A DNA stretch of 64,000 nt from positions 16,108-80,107 of the forward strand of contig CANQNF010000009.1 in NCBI GenBank assembly GCA_947625125.1, written 5' to 3'. The notes below the pieces were generated by a model, which was given only the letters and a program-made list of their open reading frames with translations, searched no databases and was not told where the DNA came from. This document shows, piece by piece, positions 8,174-16,476 of this stretch. How positions within the stretch are numbered: the stretch's first letter is position 1; every line of letters starts with the position of its first letter. The translations under genes and the position numbers were made by a program. Origin of the DNA: an uncultured Clostridia bacterium. Lineage in GTDB: Bacteria > Bacillota > Clostridia > Oscillospirales > Ruminococcaceae.

Positions 8174-8690
8174 TTTTCGTCACCGGCTTGTAGTTCTTGG
8201 CAAACTCTATCATCTTCGGGCTGATGTGGCAGTATCCCCCGGGATTTTTCTCGAGGTATTTCTGATGATATTCCTCCGCCGTATAGAAGTTTTCAAGAGG
8301 TAAAAGTTCCGTCGCCATTTTCGCGGAGAGACTCTGCTGAACGGTTAAAAATACAGAAGTGATTGTCGGAACGTCGCCCGGGTCGGAGTAGTAGACGCCG
8401 GTTCGGTACTGCTCGCCGACGTCCTCGCCCTGTTTGTTCAGGGATGTCGGGTCGATGATCATGAAGTAGAGGCGGAGGATTTCCTCAAGGGAAATTATTG
8501 ATTTATCGTAAGATATTTTTACGGTCTCGGCGTAGCCGGTTTTCCCGGACTTTACGTCGTGGTAGGTCGGGTCGGGGGTGCGGCCGTTTGCGTAGCCGAC
8601 GGCGGTTTTTTGAACGCCCGGGAGGCTGTCGAAGAAGCGCTGCGCGCCCCAGAAGCAGCCTGCCGCAAGGTAAATTTCGGAAGTTTTCAT
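8163..8690 (-). CDS. msrA: Peptide-methionine (S)-S-oxide reductase
   Basis: The 175-residue enzyme shows the MsrA signature GCFWG (catalytic Cys12), then PGVQKTAVGYANG, PTYHDVKSGKTGYAE and the GEDVGEQYRTGVYY segment. It reduces methionine-S-sulfoxide in proteins using thioredoxin. It is first in a two-gene unit with the deoxyinosine glycosylase, both dealing with oxidative or deaminating damage. No MsrB domain is fused to it. Confidence 0.95.
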   Translation of the reverse strand: MKTSEIYLAAGCFWGAQRFFDSLPGVQKTAVGYANGRTPDPTYHDVKSGKTGYAETVKISYDKSIISLEEILRLYFMIIDPTSLNKQGEDVGEQYRTGVYYSDPGDVPTITSVFLTVQQSLSAKMATELLPLENFYTAEEYHQKYLEKNPGGYCHISPKMIEFAKNYKPVTKNEK

Positions 8691-8821
8691 AGCGTTTTCC
8701 TTTCAACGTGGTCACTTATATTATAGCCCAAATCGCGGGAAAAAGCAAGAGGCGCGAAGAGATGACAGAGGACAGAAGTCAGAGGGCAGACAGAGGCAGA
8801 AAAATAAAAGTCAGCACCAAC

Positions 8822-8889
8822 GCCCCTCCCTTGGGGGAGGGGTTGGGGGAGGGGGATTTAAAATAGCATGAGCGAAGCGAATACCTTGT
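8822..8889. repeat. Dispersed G-rich/AATAGCAT repeat, copy 1
   Basis: A cccctccc/gggaggggg palindromic G-rich block is followed by aaaatagcat, then a gcgaagcgaatacct box. The same order of blocks appears again at 8982-9052. The 446-bp gap 8691-9136 also has a degenerate run of agaggacag-like units at 8755-8805 and no convincing gene. Confidence 0.6.
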
Positions 8890-8920
8890 CCCCATGGGTC
8901 GGGCGCGGAGGGTAAATTAA

Positions 8921-8961
8921 AATCCGTATCACTTTTCGCAAGAAAATGATACGGATTTTTT
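8921..8961 (-). terminator. Hairpin terminator downstream of the HELGH/hom operon
   Basis: An 11-bp perfect stem (aatccgtatca/tgatacggatt) lies between the two G-rich repeats. T-rich sequence follows on both strands, so it can act in either direction. It is the first terminator-like structure past the 9137-9985 gene. Confidence 0.65.
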
Positions 8962-8981
8962 GATAAGGTGCGTGCGACAGT

Positions 8982-9052
8982 TCCCCCTTCCTCGAGGAGG
9001 GGGTCAGGGGATGTGACTCAAAATAGCATTCGCGCAGCGAATACCTCTTACC
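8982..9052. repeat. Dispersed G-rich/AATAGCAT repeat, copy 2
   Basis: The layout is the same as copy 1: ccccctt-ctcgag-aggaggggg palindrome, gtcagggg, aaaatagcat and gcgcagcgaatacct. The palindrome has diverged but kept complementarity. Confidence 0.6.
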
Positions 9053-9136
9053 CGAGTCCCGGACAACGTGCCCTTTATCGCTCCCCCAAAAAAGCAGCCC
9101 CCCCTGCCTTTGCACAAATTCCGGTTTTTTCCTCGC

Positions 9137-9985
9137 TCACCCCGCGAAGCGTTCAAACTGCTCCCGCACCTTGTCGATGTCAAATGAGATTATTTCGTCA
9201 AAATCATGGCGCTTCAAAATCTCTCTCACGAACCGACAGCCGAGATAATACCCCACGTCTCCGCGGCCGCCGTAGCTGACCCGGTCGCCGAAGTAGCGCT
9301 GATTTTTCGGGGTCATCGTCCTTAAATCCCTCGCAAAATCCGCCTTTATCTGCTCAAAACGGCCGTCGCACCACGCTTTCCAGCCGTTCACGTCCTGATG
9401 GTAAAAATCGGGATTCCCGACGACGATCTGCTCAAAACACATCGCCACGCCCTCGGTGAAGAGCTGCCAGAGAAGCTTATCCTCGTTTTTGTCAAAATTT
9501 CGGTTCAGAACGCCGTACTGCTTCTGATAGACGTGGCCGAGCTCGTGGCAGATGAGCCCGCGCATGTCCCGTACGCTGCACCAGTTAAGCTCGGTAATTT
9601 TTTCCATGCCCAAAAGTATCGCCGTTTTCCCGCGGTACTCCGTCACCCAACCGGCGCCGTTGCAAAGCCCGAGATAAAAAACAACGACGGCGTCAAGCCC
9701 CTTTCCGAAGCGCTCGCGTATCGTGCCGTCGAGATTTTTTGCAACATATGAAAAAGAATCGTGGGCGGCGTTAAGCTGTTCACGATTTTTTATCATGCCG
9801 TTCAGCACCCTAAGCAGCTCCTCCTCGGAAGCGCCGTCGGCGTTAAGCGCGCTCTTTGCGTCCTCTGAAAGTATCGGGAAAAGCCCCGGGAGCGATGAAT
9901 CGATATATTCTTTCCACCGCTCATAGCTGTACCCCGACTCGTCATAGCAGCCGAGCGCCTCAGTAAATGTATCAATAATTTCCAT
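9137..9985 (-). CDS. Putative zinc metalloprotease-like protein with HELGH motif
   Basis: The 282-residue protein has no signal peptide. Around residues 140-185 it carries ICHELGHVYQKQYG, an HExxH zinc site, and some 30 residues later LFTEGVAMCFEQ, where the Glu would be the third ligand of a gluzincin fold. The N-terminal half looks helical, with a conserved-looking GAGWVTEYRGKTAILLGMEKI stretch leading into the motif. The family was not identified by name. It begins 12 bp after the homoserine dehydrogenase gene ends, on the same strand, and is probably cotranscribed. Substrate unknown. Confidence 0.6.
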   Translation of the reverse strand: MEIIDTFTEALGCYDESGYSYERWKEYIDSSLPGLFPILSEDAKSALNADGASEEELLRVLNGMIKNREQLNAAHDSFSYVAKNLDGTIRERFGKGLDAVVVFYLGLCNGAGWVTEYRGKTAILLGMEKITELNWCSVRDMRGLICHELGHVYQKQYGVLNRNFDKNEDKLLWQLFTEGVAMCFEQIVVGNPDFYHQDVNGWKAWCDGRFEQIKADFARDLRTMTPKNQRYFGDRVSYGGRGDVGYYLGCRFVREILKRHDFDEIISFDIDKVREQFERFAG

Positions 9986-9997
9986 ATCGGTTAAATT

Positions 9998-11242
9998 TTA
10001 TAGCAGTCTTATCTTTCTCATCACGTCGGCATGCTCCGAAAGAAGCGCAAGCTTTTTGTCAATCTGGTACTCCTCGATCTCGGGAGTGATAAAAGCAAGC
10101 TCGCCCTCGGTCCTGTGCTTTCTCGGGATGAAGTCGACGTAGCCGAACAGCGTTGTAATAAGCCCTTTGAGGCTGTCCGCTTCGGGAGATCTCAGGCGCA
10201 CATAGACCCTTACGTTCGCCGTCTTGTAGGGCAGGATGAAGTCGCGGTTTTGGCTGTCCTCCCAGGTCAGGGAGGCGATGTCGGCGTTTTCATGCTTCAC
10301 GGCGTCGATGATGTCGGCAACTACCGCGGAGGCTGTCGCCTGCTTGCCCGCGCCCTTGCCGTAAAACAGGGTGTCGCCCACGCTGTCCCCTCTTATCATG
10401 ATGGCGTTATATACGTCGTTCACGCCGGAAAGAGGATTTGAAACGCTCACAAGCCTCGGGCAGACCGTCGCCACAAGACCCTTTTCGGTCTTTTCAATGA
10501 GTCCGATGAGTTTTACCGCATAGCCCGCGTTCGCGACGTATTCTACGTCGTCGAGGGTGATGTTTCTTATGCCTGAGCAGTGGACGTATTCGGGGTATAT
10601 CTGCTTGCCGAAAGCAAGTGAGCCGAGTATGCAAAGCTTGCGGCAGGCGTCCGCCCCGTCGATGTCAGCTGTGGGATCCTGTTCGGCATAGCCGAGTCTC
10701 TGGGCGTCGGCAAGAGCCTGCTCAAACGACACCTGATCGAAAATCATCTTCGTGAGGATATAGTTGGTCGTGCCGTTTAAAATGCCCGCAATGCGCTCTA
10801 TTCTGTTAGCGGCAAGGCATTGGTGCAGCGGTCTTATTATCGGAATGCCGCCGCCTACGGACGCTTCAAAGAAATAGTTGCAGTGGTTTTCCTTGGCAAG
10901 CTTTATAAGCTCTGCACCGTGATATGCAACAAGCTCTTTATTCGACGTGACCACGCTCACGCCCTTTGACAAAAGCTTTTTGGTGTAGTCGTACGCCAAC
11001 GTCTTTCCGCCTATCATCTCGGCGACGACCGAAATTTCGGGGTCGTTTAAAATGTCCTCAAAATTCTTCGTGAATTTGTCCTTAAAGGGAGAATTCGGAA
11101 AATCCCTCAAGTCGCAAATCCACTTGATGTCCATAAGACGGCCGCTTCTCTTTTCGATAAGCTCTTTATTTTTATAGAACAGCTCCACCGTGCCGCTGCC
11201 GACGACTCCGAAGCCTATTACAGCAATTTTAGAAACTTTCAT
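9998..11242 (-). CDS. hom: Homoserine dehydrogenase
   Basis: The 414-residue enzyme reduces aspartate semialdehyde to homoserine for threonine and methionine synthesis. It shows the NAD(P)-binding VIGFGVVGSGTVELF at the N-terminus, the catalytic-domain segment FFEASVGGGIPIIRPL and ILNGTTNYILTKM, followed by YAEQDPTADIDG. The C-terminal 80 residues form an ACT-like regulatory region. It lies 18 bp after the ACT-domain gene on the same strand. The start has an upstream gagaggtag site. Confidence 0.94.
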   Translation of the reverse strand: MKVSKIAVIGFGVVGSGTVELFYKNKELIEKRSGRLMDIKWICDLRDFPNSPFKDKFTKNFEDILNDPEISVVAEMIGGKTLAYDYTKKLLSKGVSVVTSNKELVAYHGAELIKLAKENHCNYFFEASVGGGIPIIRPLHQCLAANRIERIAGILNGTTNYILTKMIFDQVSFEQALADAQRLGYAEQDPTADIDGADACRKLCILGSLAFGKQIYPEYVHCSGIRNITLDDVEYVANAGYAVKLIGLIEKTEKGLVATVCPRLVSVSNPLSGVNDVYNAIMIRGDSVGDTLFYGKGAGKQATASAVVADIIDAVKHENADIASLTWEDSQNRDFILPYKTANVRVYVRLRSPEADSLKGLITTLFGYVDFIPRKHRTEGELAFITPEIEEYQIDKKLALLSEHADVMRKIRLL

Positions 11243-11260
11243 AGCTACCTCTCAAAAAAA

Positions 11261-11701
11261 TTATTTTCCGGAAATTATCCTCACGCTTGCCACTCCCTTT
11301 ACTTTCATAAGGGACTTTGCGACAGCGCCCGGCTGAAGACTCTGGTCGTTCAAGCGAAGCGTCACCATCACCGTCGCCGCAGAATCGATGGGGATGCTCT
11401 GGTTTATGGTGAGAATGTTCGCGTCGAGGCGGTAGATCTCGTTGAGGACCTCCGCCAAAATCCCCTCGCGGTCCGAAAGCACGATGCAAAGTGTGATTAT
11501 TCTCTCGCCGAGCTTTTCGGAGTAGATGAACGCCGAGTCTTTATACTTGTAGTAAGCGCTCCGGGATACCCCGGTCATCCTACAGGCCTCGGTAGAGGTT
11601 TTGCAGGTCCCCTGAGCGATGAGCCTTTTCGCCTCTATGACCTTTAAAACGACCTCAGGGAGGACGTCTGAGCTTACAACCACAAACTCTTTTTCGGGCA
11701 T
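11261..11701 (-). CDS. ACT domain-containing protein (UPF0735/PheB type)
   Basis: This 146-residue protein pairs an N-terminal helix-turn-helix-like half (SRSAYYKYKD around residues 48-57) with a C-terminal ACT domain (about 70-146) with LSDREGILAEVLNEI and ILTINQSIPI. ACT domains bind amino acids; the family is almost always next to hom in Firmicutes and is thought to regulate amino-acid metabolism. It is the first gene of the unit, driven by the promoter just upstream. Confidence 0.88.
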   Translation of the reverse strand: MPEKEFVVVSSDVLPEVVLKVIEAKRLIAQGTCKTSTEACRMTGVSRSAYYKYKDSAFIYSEKLGERIITLCIVLSDREGILAEVLNEIYRLDANILTINQSIPIDSAATVMVTLRLNDQSLQPGAVAKSLMKVKGVASVRIISGK

Positions 11702-11754
11702 TTAAAGACCTCCAAGTTCATGACCAAGATACATTTGTATTTGCTACACAAACA

Positions 11755-11782
11755 ATTATACACGTTTATCGCCGTTTGTCAA
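11755..11782 (-). promoter_or_regulatory. Promoter of the ACT-hom operon
   Basis: On the minus strand TTGACA (plus 11777-11782) is followed after 16 bp by TATAAT (plus 11755-11760). Between it and the start, the near-palindrome atacatttgtat (about 11730-11741) could be an operator. Confidence 0.7.
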
Positions 11783-11994
11783 TACCCGGCGGACAATTGC
11801 CGGGGATAAAATAAGTCGCAATATTTGTATTTTTTCGGCGAAGTGCACCAAATCAGAGGTCGGAATACAAAAAGTCAGAATTCGGAACGGGTTTTCGGGA
11901 CTTGTGCGTAACAAAATCCGCCGCCGCAGGCGACGCCTTGAAATTCTGACATCCGATCTCTGAATTCTGTCTTCTGATATGGCCCCCTGCTCCG

Positions 11995-12069
11995 GCGGAG
12001 CCCCGACCGGCCCGCAGGGCCGGTCCGACGGCGCAGCCGTCGGGCTCGCTTCGCGAGCCGGGGCTCCGC
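11995..12069. repeat. Compact multi-branched hairpin element
   Basis: A perfect 11-bp outer stem (gcggagccccg at 11995-12005 with cggggctccgc at 12059-12069) encloses three perfect hairpins with no unpaired base between them: 12006-12024, 12025-12043 and 12044-12058, with 3-nt loops gca, gca and ttc. The surrounding gap 11783-12134 holds no gene; it also has an inverted pair of tcagaggtcgga and tccgatctctga around 11850-11965. Confidence 0.85.
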
Positions 12070-12134
12070 CCCGCACCAAGCCCGGGTACGTCCGAGGGTC
12101 TATCCTCTATTCATCTGACCCTCTATCTTCTGTC

Positions 12135-12163
12135 TTGACATCCCCGGCGATTTGTGCTATACT
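12135..12163 (+). promoter_or_regulatory. Promoter of the pyr operon
   Basis: A consensus TTGACA (12135-12140) is followed by a 17-bp spacer and TATACT (12158-12163), so transcription should begin near 12170, about 100 bp before pyrC. Confidence 0.85.
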
Positions 12164-12169
12164 GTCAGG

Positions 12170-12262
12170 GACGAGTTTAATGCGGCACCGAGAGGCCGAA
12201 AGTCGGCACAAAATTTTTCGGGATCTGCCTGTCGACGCGCTCGGCGGGTTTTATTTTTGAAA
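12170..12262 (+). promoter_or_regulatory. Probable PyrR-type attenuator leader of the pyr operon
   Basis: The leader contains tttaa and then caccgagaggc (about 12186-12197), resembling the PyrR binding loop consensus built around GAGAGG. Further down, arms ctgcc and ggcgg (about 12227-12250) followed by ttttattttt form a weak but recognisable intrinsic terminator just before the ribosome binding site. The arrangement fits UMP-dependent attenuation by PyrR. No pyrR gene is in the window, and the alternative antiterminator fold was judged by eye. Confidence 0.5.
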
Positions 12263-12273
12263 GGACGTTGAAG

Positions 12274-13470
12274 ATGAGAGCTTACGACCCTATCAGCTTA
12301 AAAGAAAGGTTCCTTGACGGACTTGGCGAGCCGTACCGTTCGGCGTTTTCAGACGGCGTATACACCTTTTTACCCGGTTTTTGCGATGTGCATGTTCATT
12401 TTCGCAAGCCGGGATTTTCATATAAAGAGACAATTATGACAGGTTCTTCTTCAGCAGCCCGCGGCGGGTTTACCGACGTATGCTGCATGCCGAACCTCGA
12501 ACCGGTCCCCGACTGCCCCGAAAATCTTAAGGTTCAGACCGATATTATCGCACGGGAAGCCGTTATCGGCGTTCATCCCTATGGCGCAATAACGGTCGGC
12601 GAAAAGGGCGGACAGCTCTCCGACATGGCGGGAATTTCAAGCGGCGTCATAGCTTTTTCCGACGACGGCAGGGGCGTTCAGTCGGACGAGATGATGGAAA
12701 GCGCGATGGCCGAGGCAAAAAGACTCGGCAAGATAATAGCCGCGCACTGCGAGGTAAATTCGCTTCTTAACGGCGGATACATCCACGACGGAAAGTACGC
12801 CAAGGCCCACGGCCATGCGGGAATCTGCTCGGAGAGCGAATGGCGGCAGATAGAGCGCGATATTTCCCTTGCCAAAAAAACAGGCTGCGCATACCATGTC
12901 TGCCACATATCGACAAAAGAGAGCGTTGAATTGATACGCAATGCCAAGCGCGACGGCGTTGATATAACCTGCGAGACGGGGCCGCACTATCTTATATTCG
13001 ACGACAGCGATTTAGAGGAGCAGGGCCGCTGGAAGATGAACCCGCCGCTTAGGGACAAAACCGACCGCGAGGCCCTTGTCGGGGGGATTTTGGACGGCAC
13101 GATAGATATGATTGCCACCGACCATGCTCCCCACTCGGCTGAGGAAAAGTCAAAGGGCTTAAAGGGTTCGGCATTCGGGATAGTCGGCCTCGAAACGTCG
13201 TTCCCGGCGATGTATACGCACTTCGTAAAAACCGGGATAATCACCCTTGAGCGGCTCATTCGGCTCATGTGCGTAAACCCCCGCGAGCGGTTTAATCTCC
13301 CCGTCGGGGACGGCTTCTCGGTCTGGGAGCTTGAGAAAGAATTCACCGTGGATACAAATGAGTTTTTGTCAAAAGGGAGAGCCACCCCGTTTGAGGGGAT
13401 GAAGCTTTTCGGAGTCAATTTGATGACGGTATACAACGGGAAAACCGTTTACAGAAAGGATATAAAATGA
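12274..13470 (+). CDS. pyrC: Dihydroorotase
   Basis: The amidohydrolase of about 398 residues closes carbamoyl-aspartate to dihydroorotate. The metal-binding FCDVHVHFRKPGF motif is near the N-terminus; CMPNLEPVPD, AHCEV, HVCHIST and the C-terminal ATDHAPHSAEEK, which carries the catalytic Asp, are present. I chose the ATG at 12274 because gaaagga lies at a proper distance; a TTG at 12268 would add two residues. It is first gene of the operon and overlaps pyrK by 4 bp. Confidence 0.95.
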   Translation: MRAYDPISLKERFLDGLGEPYRSAFSDGVYTFLPGFCDVHVHFRKPGFSYKETIMTGSSSAARGGFTDVCCMPNLEPVPDCPENLKVQTDIIAREAVIGVHPYGAITVGEKGGQLSDMAGISSGVIAFSDDGRGVQSDEMMESAMAEAKRLGKIIAAHCEVNSLLNGGYIHDGKYAKAHGHAGICSESEWRQIERDISLAKKTGCAYHVCHISTKESVELIRNAKRDGVDITCETGPHYLIFDDSDLEEQGRWKMNPPLRDKTDREALVGGILDGTIDMIATDHAPHSAEEKSKGLKGSAFGIVGLETSFPAMYTHFVKTGIITLERLIRLMCVNPRERFNLPVGDGFSVWELEKEFTVDTNEFLSKGRATPFEGMKLFGVNLMTVYNGKTVYRKDIK

Positions 13471-14195
13471 CGAAACAGGGATTTTTTGAGATCGTCTCGA
13501 ACGCTCCGCTGACCGAAAACGTCTTTAAGATGGAGCTTTGCGGCGACGTCTCGGCGATAACCTCGCCCGGGCAGTTTGTGAACATTAAGCTCGACGGACT
13601 TTATCTCAGGCGGCCGATTTCGGTCTGCGACATTGACGGCGGCCGGCTGACCCTTATATATAAGGTCGTCGGCAAGGGCACCGAAGCGATGTCAAGGATG
13701 AAAAACGGCAGGCTCGACATTCTTTCCGGCCTCGGAAACGGCTACGACATGAGCCTTTCGGGAGACTCTCCGCTTCTTATAGGCGGAGGGGTCGGAGTGC
13801 CGCCGCTCTATTATCTTGCGAAAAAGCTTCGCGAAAGCGGCAAAAACGTAAGCGCGATCTTAGGCTTCAACACCCGTTCCGAGATTTTTTATGAGCAGGA
13901 ATTTCTCGCCCTCGGCTGCAGCGTTACGGTGACTACCGTCGACGGCTCGTACGGCGTCAAGGGCTTTGTCACGAGCGCCCTGCCGAAAAATTATTCCTAC
14001 GTCTACACATGCGGGCCGGAGCCTATGCTCAAAGCCGTATTCAAGGGCATTTCCACCTCGGGCCAGTTCAGTTTTGAGGAGAGAATGGGCTGCGGATTCG
14101 GGGCATGCATGGGCTGCACCTGCGAAACGGTGACGGGCTATAAAAGAATATGCCGGGACGGCCCCGTTCTTAAAAAGGAGGAGATAAAATGGTGA
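13467..14195 (+). CDS. pyrK: Dihydroorotate dehydrogenase electron-transfer subunit
   Basis: The 242-residue iron-sulfur flavoprotein passes electrons from dihydroorotate dehydrogenase to NAD. It shows an FAD-binding segment with LYLRRPISVCDI, an NAD-binding segment LLIGGGVGVPPLYYLAKKL, and a C-terminal [2Fe-2S] site CGFGACMGCTCETV with a further Cys in RICRDGPVL. It starts in an ATGA overlap with pyrC and overlaps pyrD by 7 bp, as expected for subunits of one complex. Confidence 0.95.
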   Translation: MTKQGFFEIVSNAPLTENVFKMELCGDVSAITSPGQFVNIKLDGLYLRRPISVCDIDGGRLTLIYKVVGKGTEAMSRMKNGRLDILSGLGNGYDMSLSGDSPLLIGGGVGVPPLYYLAKKLRESGKNVSAILGFNTRSEIFYEQEFLALGCSVTVTTVDGSYGVKGFVTSALPKNYSYVYTCGPEPMLKAVFKGISTSGQFSFEERMGCGFGACMGCTCETVTGYKRICRDGPVLKKEEIKW

Positions 14196-15100
14196 ACACC
14201 TCGGTTTCACTCTGCGGAATAGCGCTCGACAACCCGATCATCCCCGCAAGCGGCACGTTCGGCTACGGGTATGAGTTCGCAGAGCTGTATGACATAAATA
14301 TTTTGGGAACATTTTCCTTTAAGGGCACCACGCGCGAGCCGAGGCTCGGAAATCCCACGCCGAGAATAGCCGAGACCGCTTCGGGAATGCTCAACGCCGT
14401 GGGACTGCAAAATCCCGGGGTCGACAAGGTGATCTCGGAAGAGCTTGTGAAGATGAAAAAGGTATTTCACAAAAAGGTCATGGCGAATGTCTCGGGCTTC
14501 TCTTTGGAGGATTATGTATATACATGCAAGAGGCTTGACGCGTGCGGCGAGGTCGGCTGGCTCGAGGTAAATATCTCCTGCCCGAACGTTCACGGCGGAG
14601 GCATGAGCTTCGGCACGTCCTGCGAATCCGCGGCCAAGGTCACGGCAGCCGTAAAAAAAGCAGTGAAAAAGCCGGTCATCATAAAGCTCTCCCCCAATGT
14701 CACCGACATCGTCTCCATTGCAAAGGCCTGCGAGGACGCGGGAGCCGACGGGATAAGCCTTATAAACACGCTTTTGGGCATGAGGATAGATTTAAAATCC
14801 CGGCGGCCGCTTCTTAAAAATACGACCGGGGGACTTTCGGGGCCTGCGGTGTTCCCGGTGGCGCTTCGGATGGTGTATCAGGTCGCGGGGGCCGTGAAGA
14901 TACCCGTCGTCGGCATGGGCGGCATAGCGACGGCAGAGGACGTTTTGGAGATGATGCTTGCGGGCGCTGCGGCCGTAGAAGTCGGCGCGCAGAACCTTGT
15001 CGACCCGATGGCATGCAAAAAAATAATCGAGGACCTGCCCAAAGTCATGGAAAAATACGGTATTAAAAATCTTAACGATATAATAGGAGGAGCGCTTTAA
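14189..15100 (+). CDS. pyrD: Dihydroorotate dehydrogenase, catalytic subunit (class 1B)
   Basis: The 303-residue FMN enzyme oxidises dihydroorotate to orotate. Recognisable segments include NPIIPASGTFGYG, the ENxSCP-like LEVNISCPNVHGGG with the class 1B catalytic Cys, IIKLSPNVTDI and the FMN phosphate-binding VVGMGGIATAEDVLEMMLAGA. The adjacent pyrK marks it as the NAD-dependent 1B type. A GGAGG site upstream of pyrF lies inside its 3' end. Confidence 0.95.
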   Translation: MVNTSVSLCGIALDNPIIPASGTFGYGYEFAELYDINILGTFSFKGTTREPRLGNPTPRIAETASGMLNAVGLQNPGVDKVISEELVKMKKVFHKKVMANVSGFSLEDYVYTCKRLDACGEVGWLEVNISCPNVHGGGMSFGTSCESAAKVTAAVKKAVKKPVIIKLSPNVTDIVSIAKACEDAGADGISLINTLLGMRIDLKSRRPLLKNTTGGLSGPAVFPVALRMVYQVAGAVKIPVVGMGGIATAEDVLEMMLAGAAAVEVGAQNLVDPMACKKIIEDLPKVMEKYGIKNLNDIIGGAL

Positions 15101-15799
15101 ATGGGTAAAGACGTTATTGTGGCCTGCGATTTTGCGGGCGAAAAGGAGACGCTTGAGTTTCTTTCGATGTTTACGGGCCGGAAGCCGTTTGTCAAGATAG
15201 GCATGGAGCTTTACTACTCCGTCGGGCCGTCCATCGTAGAAAAAATCAAAAATCGCGGGCATAAGATCTTTTTGGACCTTAAGCTGCACGACATCCCGAA
15301 CACCGTGAAAAAGTCGATGGCGGTTCTTTCAAAGCTCGACGTTGACATGACAAATCTTCACGCCGCCGGCGGCTCGGCAATGATGAAAGCGGCGCTTGAG
15401 GGGCTGACCAAGCCCGACGGCTCGCGGCCTATACTCATAGCCGTGACGCAGCTGACGTCCACCGACGCGGACGCATTAAAGAACGAGCTTCTGATAAATA
15501 CTCCGATGGCCGAGACGGTCATGAGATATGCCGAAAACGCCAAAAATTCAGGGCTCGACGGGGTCGTATGCTCGCCGCTTGAGGCGGGAGCGGTTCACGG
15601 AAGATGCGGTGAAAAATTTCTCACGGTAACTCCGGGAGTGAGGTTTGCGGACGGCGATATAGGAGACCAGAAGAGGGTCATGACCCCGGCTCAGGCAAAA
15701 ATCGAGGGCTCTGACTTCATCGTCGTGGGCAGGCCCATCACTGCCGCAAACGACCCCGTTGAAGCGTACGAAAGATGCGTAAAAGAGTTTGTGGGATGA
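15101..15799 (+). CDS. pyrF: Orotidine 5'-phosphate decarboxylase
   Basis: This 232-residue TIM-barrel enzyme makes UMP. The N-terminal VIVACDFAG segment and the catalytic DLKLHDIPNTV motif (Asp-x-Lys-x-x-Asp) are clear, and the phosphate-binding VVGRPITAANDP closes the barrel. Its ATG directly follows the pyrD stop codon; an ataggaggag site supports the start. Confidence 0.95.
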   Translation: MGKDVIVACDFAGEKETLEFLSMFTGRKPFVKIGMELYYSVGPSIVEKIKNRGHKIFLDLKLHDIPNTVKKSMAVLSKLDVDMTNLHAAGGSAMMKAALEGLTKPDGSRPILIAVTQLTSTDADALKNELLINTPMAETVMRYAENAKNSGLDGVVCSPLEAGAVHGRCGEKFLTVTPGVRFADGDIGDQKRVMTPAQAKIEGSDFIVVGRPITAANDPVEAYERCVKEFVG

Positions 15800-15819
15800 T
15801 TTATTAAGGAGGTTTATAT

Positions 15820-16476
15820 ATGGAAAGCTACAAGAGAGAATTCATCAATTTTTTGGAGCAGGCGGGAGTCCTCAAGTTCGGCGATTTCACCGCGAAATCC
15901 GGCCGGAAGATCCCCTACTTCATCAACGCCGGGGATATTAAGACCGGCGCGCAGATAATGAGGCTCGGAGAGTTCTATGCAAAAGCATATAAAGAACATC
16001 TCGGGGACAAAAAAACCGTGCTGTTCGGGCCTGCATACAAGGGCATACCGATAGCGGTCTCAGCTGCCGCGGCGCTCGCCAAAGAGGGCACAGACCTGCC
16101 GTTTTGCTTCAACCGAAAAGAGGCAAAGGACCACGGCGAGGGCGGAATTTTGGTCGGATACAAGCCACAGCCCGGGGAGGAGATCGTGATAGTCGAGGAC
16201 GTAATCACCGCCGGCACCGCCATAAGAGAGAGCATGGAAATCCTCTCAAAGCTTGACGGCGCAAAGGTCGCGGCCTGCTTTATAATGGTCGACAGGGGTG
16301 AAAAGGGCAGGACCGATAAGAGCGCCATGCAGGAAATCTACGACGAATTCGGCTTCCCGGTATACTCGGTCGTAAACGTCTACGATATAATCGAATACCT
16401 TGAAGAAAAGCCGGAAAACGCCGAGAATGTCATGAGGATAAAAAAATACCTCGAAGTGAACGGAGCAAAGCTATGA
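15820..16476 (+). CDS. pyrE: Orotate phosphoribosyltransferase
   Basis: The 218-residue type I PRTase joins orotate and PRPP. The PRPP-binding loop is the acidic stretch [18 protein letters not shown]; the N-terminal [18 protein letters not shown] segment is typical of PyrE, and the flexible catalytic loop contains [14 protein letters not shown] strong aaggaggt site precedes the ATG. It overlaps pyrB by 4 bp. Confidence 0.95.
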   Translation: MESYKREFINFLEQAGVLKFGDFTAKSGRKIPYFINAGDIKTGAQIMRLGEFYAKAYKEHLGDKKTVLFGPAYKGIPIAVSAAAALAKEGTDLPFCFNRKEAKDHGEGGILVGYKPQPGEEIVIVEDVITAGTAIRESMEILSKLDGAKVAACFIMVDRGEKGRTDKSAMQEIYDEFGFPVYSVVNVYDIIEYLEEKPENAENVMRIKKYLEVNGAKL

